From Chionoecetes opilio (taxonomy: Eukaryota > Arthropoda > Malacostraca > Decapoda > Majidae): DNA of 64,000 bases. Both the position numbers and the translations under genes were made by a program. The notes below the pieces were generated by a model. That model made no database searches. It saw only the letters and a list, made by a program, of their open reading frames with translations, and was not told where the DNA came from. This document shows, piece after piece, positions 36,780 through 46,261 of the stretch. Position 1 is the stretch's first letter. The number at the start of each line of letters is the position of its first letter. The stretch covers positions 809,501 through 873,500 of the forward strand of contig JACEEZ010022714.1 in NCBI GenBank assembly GCA_016584305.1, in the 5' to 3' direction.

Positions 36780-37880
36780 TTCGCACACACGTCAATTCAC
36801 CCACAATACATTTCGGGGTCCATTAAAACACAGGATCTGACCGGACCGGATCGGAGCAGTAAACACCGGATCGGAGCTGTAAAATGGCCAAATGAGGGAC
36901 ATTAAGCATTTTAAGGCACTGGGCGACAGTTTTGTGGGGTTAATGCCCCTAATTATAACCATAATTATATCGAAAATTGTTTGATTCGACCGTTATCTTC
37001 AGAAGTAGCAATATTTTATTTTTGCTCGCTATATCAAGGTGAAGGTCAATAGTTTTATGGGTGCACATTCGAGTTTCCTTCTCTCTTCTAATTGAAGTAA
37101 AGAACTTAATCTTCAGGGGCACATAAAAATCATTAGTAATGCTATAATTCGTAATATATGGCGCCTGGCGACATGACTGCAGGTCTGTACTGCGGTAGTA
37201 CTGCGGTGTTTTTTTTACTTGGACGCATATTTTATTTTTATATACAGCTATATAATTAAATTTTGTGTAAATGACTAAGTAAGTTTGTGTAAATAGCATC
37301 ACTACTGCTGTGTCTGTGCCACTGAAGATGATACACTAGTTTATAATTATCATGACTATAATCTACCCTGTTTCAGCGTTGTTTTATGCTTTGTATCTGC
37401 AAGTATATACGGTTTCAAATTTCACTAGTTTTTTTTCGGGCGACGACGACGGCGGGAGGACACTCAGAACAGAAACACTAGATGGCGACCTTAGTGTAGG
37501 TCGCCACTCTGTTGATATTTTGTTAATTTGTTAATTTATAACCATAATATAACACAGATGAAGACACAAAATGTCACAGATCGCTGTTCAATATAAAATG
37601 CCCATGTTACAAGTTATCTCTTAATATCGATATTTGATAAACTATGATACAACTACGCCTAATGTCATGTATATATCCTCTTTTTAGACACTATTAAAAC
37701 CCCTTTGGCCCTATTCGCCGGCGTTTACTGCTCAGATCCGGTCAGAGCCGGTGTTTACTGCTCAGATCCGGTCCGATCCGGTGTTTTTATGGACCGTACA
37801 TTTCGCCCACATGCAAGTCATTCGCCCACATGTAAGAGTCAATTCGTCCACTCTAAAGTCAATTCGCCCACACGATCCAT
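36780..37880. mobile_element. Inverted-repeat element with GATCCGGTC and CGCCCACATG repeats
   Basis: The blocks GGATCTGACCGGACCGGATC and AGCAGTAAACACCGGATC near 36835-36880 recur inverted at 37725-37790 (GTTTACTGCTCAGATCCGGTC twice, then GATCCGGTGTTTTTATGG). Outside these, copies of GTCAATTCGCCCACA occur at 36790-36815 and 37800-37880. The interior includes a fragment of the tandem unit (37287-37460) and a short hairpin at about 37482-37510 (TGGCGACCTTA/TAGGTCGCCA). It has no reading frame of note. Confidence 0.55.
37287..37460. repeat. Third, partial copy of the tandem unit
   Basis: GCATCACTACTGCTGTGTCTG through CGTTGTTTTATGCTTTGTAT and TTTTTTTTCGGGCGACGACG parallels 25370-25530 and 33112-33260. 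In this clean sequence it serves as a reference for how strongly units 1 and 2 are corrupted. Confidence 0.65.
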
Positions 37881-38179
37881 GTCACGGAGTCATGTAACTA
37901 TATCTTCCTCTGGCAGAAATGGAATGAACCACCAGTAACCTTGGGCGAAATGACGGTAAATTTCTAGTGTTTGCCCATAGTCTCCAACTTCCCCCAAACA
38001 AGTTTGGGGACCTGTGAGAATGCGGGGTTTTCGGGTGGGGAACAAATTATGCGTCGGAAACACGTAATTAAAGAGTTGTGTAGGGGGGGTAAAATTCCCT
38101 AGATCTAGGGTAATTTCCTTATATCTAGAGAAAATTGCCTAACCAAAATTAACCTACCCTAGCAGAGGGTTACAGGACG

Positions 38180-38455
38180 TAATGCACCAGACCGAATGCA
38201 CCACCAGCCTAGTCTGAATGCACAAACTTTGTAGTCTGAATGCACAAACTTTGTAGTCTGAATGCACCAACGGCCTAGTCTGAATGCACAAACTTTGTAG
38301 TCTGAATGCACAAACTTTGTAGTCTGAATGCACCAACGGCCTAGTCGGAATGCACAAACTTTGTAGTCTGAATGCACAAACTTTGTAGTCTGAATGCACC
38401 AGACCGAATGCACCACCAGCCAAGTATGAATGCACCGACTTTGTAGTCCGAATGT
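38180..38455. repeat. Left terminal array of 22-bp repeats of the MULE
   Basis: The repeat unit is 22 bp (GAATGCACAAACTTTGTAGT plus CT), with a variant (core GAATGCACCAACGGCCTAGT) appearing every third copy, so there is a 66-bp higher-order repeat. About a dozen copies run without spacers. The array faces the inverted one at 41425-41592. Confidence 0.92.
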
Positions 38456-38507
38456 AGTAATAAATGGAAGTCTCGCATCATACATTAAGTCTTTAGGATA
38501 ATTTATA

Positions 38508-38832
38508 GTTTCACCCAACCAACGATTTTCTGATGTGCCTTATGTTTTTCTGGTGTGTTTTTATGTGTTTTGAATGAATCTGCTAACCGTTTCTGTAGCA
38601 ATATTTTTTTTTTTTTTTTAGGTAGATAAAGGTTAGTTTATTTTTTATTTTTTTATAGTTATTAAAGGTTAGGTTAGGTTTAGGTTAATTTTTTTGTTCT
38701 TTTTGGTCATTTTTGCAAAAAAAACAAAAAAAAAAACAAATTGCGACAAACGATTAGCAGATTCATTCAAAACACACAAAAACACACCAGAAAAACATAA
38801 GGTGCATCAGAAAATCGTTGGTTGGGTGAAAG
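38508..38832. mobile_element. 325-bp MITE with TTTCACCCAACCAACGA ends
   Basis: Inverted repeats of more than 90 bp, beginning TTTCACCCAACCAACGAT at the left with its complement ATCGTTGGTTGGGTGAAA at the right. They are separated by poly-T, GGTTAGGTTAGG and poly-A. TATA stands on both sides (38504-38507, 38833-38836), so a TA or TATA target duplication is likely. Related copies: 19815-20187 and the centre of the palindrome near 52660-52950. It sits inside the MULE, 3' to the transposase gene. Confidence 0.85.
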
Positions 38833-38973
38833 TATAAATTGACCAGTCTTTATTATTCTTTATTAAGATTTTAAAATGCTGCACTGCCCTGTTAGACAAT
38901 AAAAATACAATAGAAAAATTAAAAAGTACGATCGTCATACACTATCAGTTATTGTTTACCAGCAGTAGAATAC

Positions 38974-40683
38974 TTAATCTTCTCCATGGTCTGCTAATTC
39001 GCTGCATTTCCTCAGGTACTCGGATGTAATAATGTCGTGGTTTACATAATCTGTCCACAGTTGCTTAAGCTTTTGCTGCTTAGAGTGGGTTTTCTTACTC
39101 TGGATCCTACATATTTTCTTCTGTGTGATAAGCCTTACTTGTAGAGGGAGCAACTTTGTCTCGTCATAAAGTGTATTTATTAGCAGGTAGAGGTTTTTAG
39201 TGGGGTAGTTATGATTTAGACGATGGTGCCAACCCTCAACTTCATTATTCGTCCTCACTACTCTCTTGTATGTTGACCAGGTAGAAGGTGGACATGATGC
39301 GCTGGTTATCCACGTCTTTTCGAGGTAGTTGAGGAGTTTATGGAGCTTCTGTGCTTGAGCAGTCTGAGCCTGAGGGCATCTGTCTTTCAGCTGGTTAAAA
39401 GCATTATTGATATGGGAGGCTGGAAGGTGGGGCAGTGCCATCAAATCTCGTATGTAATTACGGACAGGAAGTTGGTGAACATATGCTGAGCGTACCATAT
39501 TCCTTAACTCTGTTGTACACAGCTTGTGCCCAGTGAAACCAGCACCCAAACACAGGAACATCCGGTAGAGACTTATGAAGAGCACTCCACAAAGCCCGTT
39601 CAAAATCTACTACAATCTCTTCAACCATGATGTTGGATGGGAGAAGTTCCATAATAGCACCCAGGATAGCCGTGTAATCTGTGGTCTTTCGTTGGGACAT
39701 AACTACAAATAATAGCTGAACTTGCTTTGTGCAGTCACCAGACTTGATGTAGCTGTGAATGCTGACAAGCTGTACAAATGGTTCCCTGACAACTTTAAAA
39801 GTTCCATCAGTGAACCAGATCTTGGACTTGCTCAGGAAGGAAAGTTGGAGAGGAGAAGCAAATATCAAGTGACGGTGACCTTCATGGTGAATATCTCGTT
39901 GAAGAAAATCACTTGGGATATGAGCAGTAGCAATCTCGAATTCCAAATCAGTTGGATGCTTTGGTCGCAGCTGTTGTCGGGCACGGTTGGCAGTTCTCTG
40001 CAGGTTGGATACTTTTGGCAGTTGAACTTCATCAGTTGCAAGTGTCAGTAGTGTATCTGTAACAATCTTCCCAGAAGATTTATAGATATCTTCCCTGGCT
40101 GCTGCTTTAACCAGAGATATGGCTTGTGCTCGAAGTTGTGCCCCTGGGTTGCCTCCGTGGTTGTGTTCCTTGGGACCTCTGGTGAAGGTGTTACCTTGCT
40201 GACTGACACTAGAAAAACACCTGTTCTTCTTTGTATGGTCGCTGCAGATCCATGACGTTGATACCGACGTTACCCGCTTTTTGACGTACTGGAATCCAAG
40301 GCTATCTGTGAGAAGATCACCCCTCTTTCTTGAACCTCCTTCTACTACATGGTAGGGTGTTGGGGCATCCACCATTATGTCAGTGGGAATTGGTTCGGTG
40401 GTAAGGGATGTTTCCACAGCCTGATTGACCTCTTCCACAGGCAGGCTGATATTGAAAAAAGGCAATGGGCTTGATGGGGTTAACTCCTCTGAAGGGTCAT
40501 CTATGGTTGATGTACTTGGTGGTGTTATTGTTAAGTCCTCTGAAGGGTTACATGCGATTGAGATTTCTGTGAAGTTATCAGTGCTCATTTTTTGTACGTT
40601 GTTGAGCGAACACCTATGGCAAACCCACACAGGCAACTCTACCTCTCTCTTGTTCAGTTTCCTGTAGAACTCTCTTGTGATAC
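38974..40683 (-). pseudogene. MULE transposase, main exon (FLYWCH finger and DDE core), one frameshift
   Basis: The exon starts at a good acceptor (TTTTTGCTTCAG before 40683) and completes the PHD finger begun in exon 1 with PVWVCHRC. After an acidic Ser/Thr/Pro linker, a FLYWCH-type zinc finger follows, with WICSDHTKKNRC and ending PKEHNH (numbering from the Met at 40636: Cys131, Cys140, His158, His160). The catalytic core has IWFTDGTF (Asp277), IVVDFERALW (Asp344), the MULE C-x2-H in GCWFHWAQ, and after a frame change near 39487 NNEVEGWHH with the catalytic Glu. The frame ends at 38974. The single frameshift makes it a pseudogene as read, though all catalytic residues remain. Its role would be cut-and-paste transposition in the nucleus. 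Confidence 0.85.
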
Positions 40684-41046
40684 CTGAAGCAAAAAGGAGA
40701 AGGCCGGATTTAGAATAATGAAACGCAACAAGACATGGAATACCAAATACATATCGTCCAAGTGTATGCTAACCACAGTTATGGTGAAGCTGGATTGTTT
40801 ATATTCCATAAATTTAAAGTATGTGGTTGGTATATAATTATACACAACACTGGAAACTTCACTATACCACAAGCCATACACCTGGCACTGTCTGGCGCCA
40901 TCCGTTGAGGAGGGAAGTAGACAGGTTGCTTCAGATTCACTGGTTCAGGGCTACTGAGGTTCGTGAAATACACCTAACTTTTGGGAGCAATAGTACTTTC
41001 ATTCTTGTTATTACTGTACCATTTACAAAAATGCTGTTTTACAAAC

Positions 41047-41176
41047 CAAAGTTACAAGTTCTGTGCTGCCAAGCATTGCAGCTATCACACTGCACGGCTT
41101 CCTGGCGTGGTCTTACGTCTGCTTCACACACTACACATGGAAAGTGAATCCAGTCCTTAGGTCTTGTGGTACTCAT
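41047..41176 (-). CDS. MULE transposase exon 1: first part of a PHD-type zinc finger
   Basis: From an ATG at 41176 (MSTTRPKDWIHFPC; an in-frame ATG at 41287 is an alternative) the frame gives CVVCEADVRP, then VQCDSCNAWQHRTCNFG, the first six zinc ligands of a PHD finger (C-x2-C, C-x2-C, H-x2-C). It ends at a donor, exon base 41047 followed by GTTTGTAAAAC. The downstream acceptor at 40683 continues in phase and supplies the last W-x-C-x2-C of the finger. The intron is 363 bp (40684-41046). PHD fingers bind histone tails, so chromatin targeting is a reasonable inference. Confidence 0.75.
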
Positions 41177-41424
41177 GGTAAATGGCTTGAAGGCTTGGAG
41201 ATGTCTTCTCTGTACTCCCAGAATTGTGACTGACTGAAGGCATTGTGTTGATACTGTCAATAGTTCTCCTAAACTACTGGTAAACATACTACAGTACCAG
41301 TAAACAGGCAGTTAGGCCTATTGTGTCAGTTGAGACTGTGGAAGCAAGCTGTTCTAAATAAACAGTTCCTAAACTACTAGTAAACAAGTAGTTATAGGTG
41401 CTAAAATTTAAAATATCAACTGGC

Positions 41425-41592
41425 CTTAGGTTGGTGCATTGGGACCATAAAGGGTGGTGCATTCAGACTGGGAGTGGTGCATTAGGACCAGGGATGTGGT
41501 ACATTGGAGCCTTATACGTGGTGCATTCAGACCAGGGGTTGGTGCATTCAGGTAGTGGTGCATTCGGGCAGTGGTGCATTAAGACCATAATT
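41425..41592. repeat. Right terminal array of GGTGCATT repeats of the MULE
   Basis: At least eight copies of GTGGTGCATTCAGACC or close variants at irregular 17-30-bp spacing, inverted with respect to the array at 38180-38455, ending GGTGCATTAAGACCATAATT at the element border. Confidence 0.88.
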
Positions 41593-41603
41593 CTAGCAGG
41601 GGG

Positions 41604-41825
41604 CTTGACCCACCGATAACCTAACCTAACCAACTCTAACCTAAGCTAACCAAATCTAACCTATCCTAACATAACATAACATAACATAACCAAATCTAAC
41701 CTAAACTACCCAAATCTAACCTACCCTAACCTAACCTAAACAAATTAACCTAACCTCCTAGCGGGGGGTTGGGGGGGTTCTCGACACACTAAACAAATAT
41801 AACCTAACCTCCTAGCTCCTAGACT
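41604..41825. repeat. Interstitial telomere-like AACCTAACC repeats
   Basis: Imperfect runs of CTAACCTAACC and CTAACCAAAT, with a GC-rich GGGGGGTTGGGGGGGTTC block near 41762. These continue the dispersed repeat that is the target of the MULE. No gene. Confidence 0.85.
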
Positions 41826-42442
41826 CCATAGTGTGGTCGAATTGACCTGTGGGCGAAATGACTATGGTGTGGCGAAATGGCATGTGGGCGAAATGACCGG
41901 ATACCGTAGCTGCACAAATGTGTAGCTTTGCTGCACATTTGTGCAGTCACGCGTACTTACGTGTCACTGCGCCACTGCTGGGTGAATAGTTGTTTGACAA
42001 TATATACCAATTCTGATCTTGGGTAAAACGTGGTGGAAACATTGGTATTATTTTACACTAGGACTGAAATTACCTACACAATTGGGAGTTTTGTTTCTTG
42101 TTTTATCTCTTGAGCTTCGTCGCAATCTTCTTTGGAGATAAGCATTGTTTATAGGGGAGAGACGTTTGTACGTCGCAACCACCAACTTCTTTCGGACTTC
42201 ATGCTTTGACTGACTTTTTTTTGCGCGGACACTTTTTTAATGCAGATTTAGCTTTAGTTAGGAAGTTAAAGCGTGGGAATAGGTTAGGTTAGGTTAGGTT
42301 AGATTAGTGAGTCTAAAGGTGGGGTTAGGTTAGGTCATAGACCACTGTATACCTGGACTGTTCACACGACAATGTTTTGAATTGTGGGGCTGCATAGGGG
42401 CCTGTGGGGCACCCGACAAAGAGATATAGTGGTCTATGGACT

Positions 42443-43178
42443 ATCATATAGACTGGTTTATCAGTATATATGATATACTGTAATCTTCGTAAATGTTTGC
42501 TCTATAATATCAAATAAAAAACAGTAAAATACGCTAAAGAAATGCCATTACGAGACTATGAAGAAATATGCATTCACTTAACTCTTCGCCATTAAAAACT
42601 TTGCGAGTCAACTTTTATAATGAAGAGTATCAATAGAAGCGCAATTTTATTAGCTTTCCATTGCTATATTTTGTTATCTGATAAATAAATTAGAACCATG
42701 CATAACTTAGCGTTAACTAAATAAATAAAATCATCAATCGGGTAATTTTCCCGATTGATTATGTTATTTATTTACTTATATATTTCTTTTTCTGATAAAT
42801 GAATTAGTGCCATGTATAAATAAGCGTTGACTAAATAAATAACCTCATCAATCGGGAAAATTACCCGATTGATGATTTTATTTATTTAGTTAACGCTAAT
42901 TTATGCATGGTTCTAATTCATTTATCAGATAACGAAATATAGCAATGGAAAGCTAATAAAATTGCGCTTCTATTGATACCCTTCATGATAAAAGTCGACT
43001 CGCAAAGTTTTAAATGGCGAAGAGTTGAAGTAAATATTAAGTTCATGCATATTTCTAAAGAGTCTCGTAATGGCATTTCTTTAGCGTGTTTTACTGTTTT
43101 TTATTTGATAATATTATAGAACAAACATTTATGAAGATTATAGTATATCATATATACTGATAAACCAGTCTATATGAT
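42443..43178. repeat. 736-bp palindromic element
   Basis: The left end ATCATATAGACTGG matches the right end CCAGTCTATATGAT inverted, and the arms stay complementary over about 330 bp toward a centre near 42810. Near the centre, two hairpins of the type ATCAATCGGG-TAATT-CCCGATTGAT are stacked, and a block CTGATAAAT...ACTAAATAAATAA occurs three times (two direct, one inverted). The arms differ by scattered substitutions, so it is not a perfect copy. Confidence 0.9.
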
Positions 43179-43410
43179 CCGTATATATATACACACAAAC
43201 CTCGATTTCCCGGACCTCGATTTCCCGGATATCGGATTTGCCGGACAAATTCCGAGGTCCGGGGATATGTCAGTCTCTCGGACAATTGTTTTATTTTTTA
43301 TTTTTTTTATTTTTATATAAACGTTGAAATGCCTGGTCCTGTTCGTAAATTGACAAAGTTGCCCGGCGGTCTGCGCGTTTCCTGTTATCCCTGGTCAGTG
43401 TCCGCGCCTC

Positions 43411-43424
43411 CCGCCAGGTGGCAG
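43411..43424 (+). promoter_or_regulatory. CTCF-like motif, copy 1
   Basis: CCGCCAGGTGGCAG fits the degenerate CTCF core consensus CC-(A/G)-(C/G)-(C/T)-AG-(A/G)-(G/T)-GGC-(A/G)-(C/G) at every position. It also contains the E-box CAGGTG. Binding is not shown. Confidence 0.4.
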
Positions 43425-43562
43425 CATGCTCAGCAGTCGTATTGTTTACATTTGGGCACACGACATTCACAGTTCACCTGCACTGCCTCCGTCAGTCCCC
43501 TGACTCCCACTGCCCCTGGTGCAAGAACATCTCTGAGACTATTTAACACTTTCTGCTGCCTC

Positions 43563-43576
43563 CCGCCAGGTGGCAG
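43563..43576 (+). promoter_or_regulatory. CTCF-like motif, copy 2
   Basis: Identical 14-mer CCGCCAGGTGGCAG, 152 bp downstream of copy 1, while the surrounding repeat unit has substitutions. Confidence 0.4.
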
Positions 43577-43715
43577 CATACTCAGCGGTCGTATTGTTTA
43601 CATTTGGGCACACGACACTCACGGTTCACCTGCACAGCTTCCGTTAGTCCCCTGACCCCCACTGCCCCTGGTGCAGGAATGTCTCTTGAGACTATTGAAC
43701 ACTTTCTGTTGCCTC

Positions 43716-43729
43716 CCACCAGGTGGCAG
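43716..43729 (+). promoter_or_regulatory. CTCF-like motif, copy 3
   Basis: CCACCAGGTGGCAG, one base different from copies 1 and 2, at a position where the consensus accepts both bases. Confidence 0.4.
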
Positions 43730-43834
43730 CATGCTCAGCGGACGTAAAAGTCCGCGGCGGGGTAGTTGATATTGGCGGTTGCTGGACAGTAAATACTAGA
43801 GTAGGATAAACGTCCGGGGGTGGGTAATGGCATC

Positions 43835-43882
<48 letters not shown>

Positions 43883-44089
43883 GTTGCGATTCCCGGACTT
43901 TTGCGGTTCCCGGACTAGTGCTCCCCCCTATTAGTCCGGGAAAACGAGGTTTGTGTGTATATGAATCCGAGCGGCCCTCCGACTTCAGCCCCTTGTGCGA
44001 CAGGCCGATATTCCGTGCGCAGTCCAGGTATACAGTGGTCTATGGTTAGGTTTAATTATCATATCTCATACACTCCTTCTGGATCACCT

Positions 44090-44166
44090 GAAGATCCGTC
44101 ACCCCAGAGTTTGGCAGGGTGACGGTTCTTCAGGTGGGATATCCAGGGGTGACAGTTCTTCAGGTG
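44090..44166. repeat. GGTGACGGTTCTTCAGGTGG minisatellite
   Basis: Two to three units of about 33 bp containing GGTGACGGTTCTTCAGGTGG and GGATATCC. The same unit recurs at 46143-46235 in two to three copies. Confidence 0.75.
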
Positions 44167-44479
44167 AGGTCAAGACCTGCTGACCTGACTTCACCTTCCA
44201 AGTGGACTTTGTCTTGGATACACGCACAGAACTAAGTAATAATGGACGAGAACTTCGTGGGCGTTTTCAGAGACCGACTATTTTTGGTAAAATTCTAGTG
44301 TCAACCCCTGTCCCCCAAACAAGCTTGGGGACCTGGGGGAATGCGTGGTTTTTGGGTGGGGAGCAAATAATACGTCAGAAACACGTAATTTTGGAGTTTA
44401 TTTATACCCTAGATCTAGGGTAATTTCCCTAGTTCTAGGGTAATCTTAAGATCTAGGGTAAAATTTTATACATAATCCG

Positions 44480-44870
44480 GCAATACATATACGACCCTCC
44501 GGTAATCTAACCTAACCAAATTTAACTTAAAATTATAGCGTGGGGGCTCTACCCCCCGGTAATATAACCTAACCTAAACCTTACTTAACCTAACCTAATC
44601 TAACCTAACCAAATTTAACTTTAAATTGTAGCAGGGGGGGGGCTCAGCCCCCCTCGGCCTCCCGGTAATCTAACCTAACCAAACCAAATTTAACTTCAAC
44701 TTATAGCGAGGGGCTCCGCCCCCCTCGACCCCCCGGTAATCTAACCTAACCTTAACCTTACTTGATTTAACCTAATCTAACCTAACAAAATTTAACTTAA
44801 ACTTATAGCGAGGGGCTCCGCCCCCCCTCGACCCCATAGTAATCTAACCTAACCAAATTAGATATAACCT
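44480..44870. repeat. Satellite-like repeats with GC palindrome and AACCTAACC
   Basis: Four to five copies of a block of roughly 85-130 bp made of (CCTAACC)n, AAATTTAACTTAAACTTATAGC, and a GC palindrome of the type GGGGCTCCGCCCCCCTCGACC followed by CGGTAATCTAACC. Single copies occur at 48530-48560, 49065-49100 and 50215-50330. No gene lies in 44.2-45.1 kb. Confidence 0.8.
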
Positions 44871-45094
44871 AGAAGGGCCCCCCTTCAAAAAAATCCCTAG
44901 AGGTCAGGGTTTTCCCTAATTTAGTGATTTTTCCATAGGGATTTTTCCCTAGGTCTAAGGATTTTTTACGCCGCCTATAACTCAAACTATGTGGTTGCGA
45001 CGCATATTATGTACCCCAGCCAAATGTCCCGCATTCCCCCAGGTCCCCATGCTAGTTTGGGGTCAAAGGGGGAGTATGGGCAAACACTAGAATT

Positions 45095-45757
45095 ATACCC
45101 TATTTTTTCATAGCCTACAATAGGTGCTTTTTCTAATGGAGATAGTTTTATTTTGCGCAAACTCATAAAAAAAAAAAAAATCATCACCGAATTTTATGGT
45201 ACCGTTTCCATTAAAAACACTGAATTTCCATCAGAAAAGCACTAAAACTTGGCCAGGAAAAATTTGTCAGGGTCTTATAACCTAGCCTAACCTTATAGGT
45301 TTTAATGAAACAACCTAACCTTATAGGTTTTAATGAAACCTAACCTAACCTTATAGGTTTTAATGAAACCAAACCTAACCTTAAAAGTTTTAATGAAACC
45401 TAACCTAACCTTATAGGTTTTAATGAAACCTAACCTAACCTTATAGGTTTTAATGTAACCTAACCTAACCACAAAGTATACCTAACCTAGCCTTATAGGT
45501 TTCATTAAAACCTATAAGACCATGACTAATTTTTCACGGCCAAGTTTTAGTGCTTTTTCTGATGGAGATTGTGTTTTTAATGGAAATGGTACCATAACAT
45601 TCGGTGATTTTTTATTTTATTTATTATTATTATTGTTTTAAACTATGGGTTTGCGCAAAATATAACTATCTCCATTAGAAAAAGCACCTTTTGTAGGCCA
45701 GGAAAAAATAGTCGGTCTCTCTGAAAACGACCGCGAAGTCCTCGTCCATTATAACCC
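45095..45757. mobile_element. MITE of the GGACGAG family with a 30-bp internal array
   Basis: The ends correspond to the copy at 52028-52443: TTTTTTCATAGCCTACAATA and GGAGATAGTTTTATTTTGCG at the left are repeated inverted at 45660-45720, and the right end reads CGACCGCGAAGTCCTCGTCC. Between them six copies of a 30-bp repeat (core CCTTATAGGTTTTAATGAAA; starts at 45291, 45319, 45349, 45379, 45409, 45439) form an array. No coding capacity. Confidence 0.8.
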
Positions 45758-46142
45758 AGAACTGTAAACCACTCAGTCAATTTTGTGGATGTGAATACTG
45801 GTGTGCACACACAAATGATTGAATCATATTGGAACAAACACAAGAGTTACATCAAGACCGTGCATGGCTGCAAACGAAGCTTTTTAAATTTGTACCTTCA
45901 GGAATTCATGTGGCATGATCGTTTTTCTGATAATCCTCTTCAAATTTTATGCTAACAAATTGCTGTTCAGTACCCTGTGTAATATGTATCATGTACTATA
46001 TTTTGGAATACTGAGTAAAGTATAATGTAAATTGGAACTCTGTATATTACTCTTAATTCTTTCTACAATATTAATACTTTCACAATGGATAACACAAAAA
46101 AATATATTGTTATTCTAATTTTATAAATTACATTCATTGTGT

Positions 46143-46250
46143 GAGGGCTGGGGTGACGGTTCTTCAGGTGGGATATCCTGGGGTGACGGATCTTCAGGTG
46201 GACATTCTGGGTTGACGGATCTTCAGATCCGATCCTCCCAAGATCCTCCT
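46143..46250. repeat. Second GGTGACGGTTCTTCAGGTGG minisatellite
   Basis: Units GGGGTGACGGTTCTTCAGGT, GGGGTGACGGATCTTCAGGT and GGTTGACGGATCTTCAGATC follow one another at about 33-bp spacing. It precedes a dispersed repeat (46262-46400) also present at 51020-51131. Confidence 0.75.
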
Positions 46251-46261
46251 TCAAGATCCTC

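Larger units (their letters stand above)
38170..41592 (-). mobile_element. Mutator-like (MULE) DNA transposon, 3.4 kb
   Basis: The outer ends are inverted: TTACAGGACGTAATGCACC at the left and, on the opposite strand at the right, TTATGGTCTTAATGCACC. Each passes inward into a tandem array of GAATGCACCA-type repeats. The flanks are a near-perfect 11-bp duplication, CTAGCAGAGGG at 38159-38169 and CTAGCAGGGGG at 41593-41603, in the 9-11-bp range typical of Mutator elements. The uninterrupted target type exists at 50268-50330 (ACCTAACCTAGCGGGGGGCT). The interior encodes a MULE transposase on the minus strand and carries a small MITE at 38508-38832. Confidence 0.88.
43409..43740. repeat. Tandem repeat of about 152 bp, 2.2 copies
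   Basis: TCCCGCCAGG at 43409, TCCCGCCAGG at 43561 and TCCCACCAGG at 43714 give periods of 152 and 153 bp. The units share TCGTATTGTTTACATTTGGG and CACTGCCCCTGGTGCA and differ by a few substitutions. It lies inside the MITE at 43187-43961. Confidence 0.93.
43187..43961. mobile_element. MITE with TATACACACAAACCTCG ends (Tc1/mariner- or Tigger-like)
   Basis: The left end TATACACACAAACCTCG is repeated inverted at the right (CGAGGTTTGTGTGTATA), followed inward by TTTCCCGGAC in both orientations. TA-rich flanks fit a TA target. The ACCTCG...CCCGGAC ends resemble pogo/Tigger-type non-autonomous elements. It contains a tandem repeat of 152-153 bp (43409-43740) and a run of about 39 T (43839-43877). 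Confidence 0.8.
42338..44046. mobile_element. 1.7-kb element with 25-bp inverted ends, itself holding two elements
   Basis: CATAGACCACTGTATACC at 42338 is part of a perfect 25-bp inverted repeat whose partner ends at 44046 (GGTATACAGTGGTCTATG). GTTAGGT stands on both sides and might be a 7-8-bp target duplication, but the flank is TTAGG repeat, so this is weak. Between the ends lie a 736-bp palindrome (42443-43178) and a MITE (43187-43961), with only about 100 bp of own sequence on each side. No reading frame is credible. Confidence 0.7.

Noticed and set aside
38180..38455. Regular 22-bp array as a possible CRISPR
   Set aside because: The units are contiguous with no unique spacers, the context is eukaryotic, and the array is the terminal repeat of a Mutator-like element.
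39722..40051. Plus-strand 109-codon frame
   Set aside because: It is the antisense shadow of the MULE transposase core.
42331..44053. 8-bp target duplication GGTTAGGT proving a hAT or P-type element
   Set aside because: The flanks are TTAGG repeats, so a match of 7-8 bp is expected by chance. Only the 25-bp inverted ends were kept as evidence.
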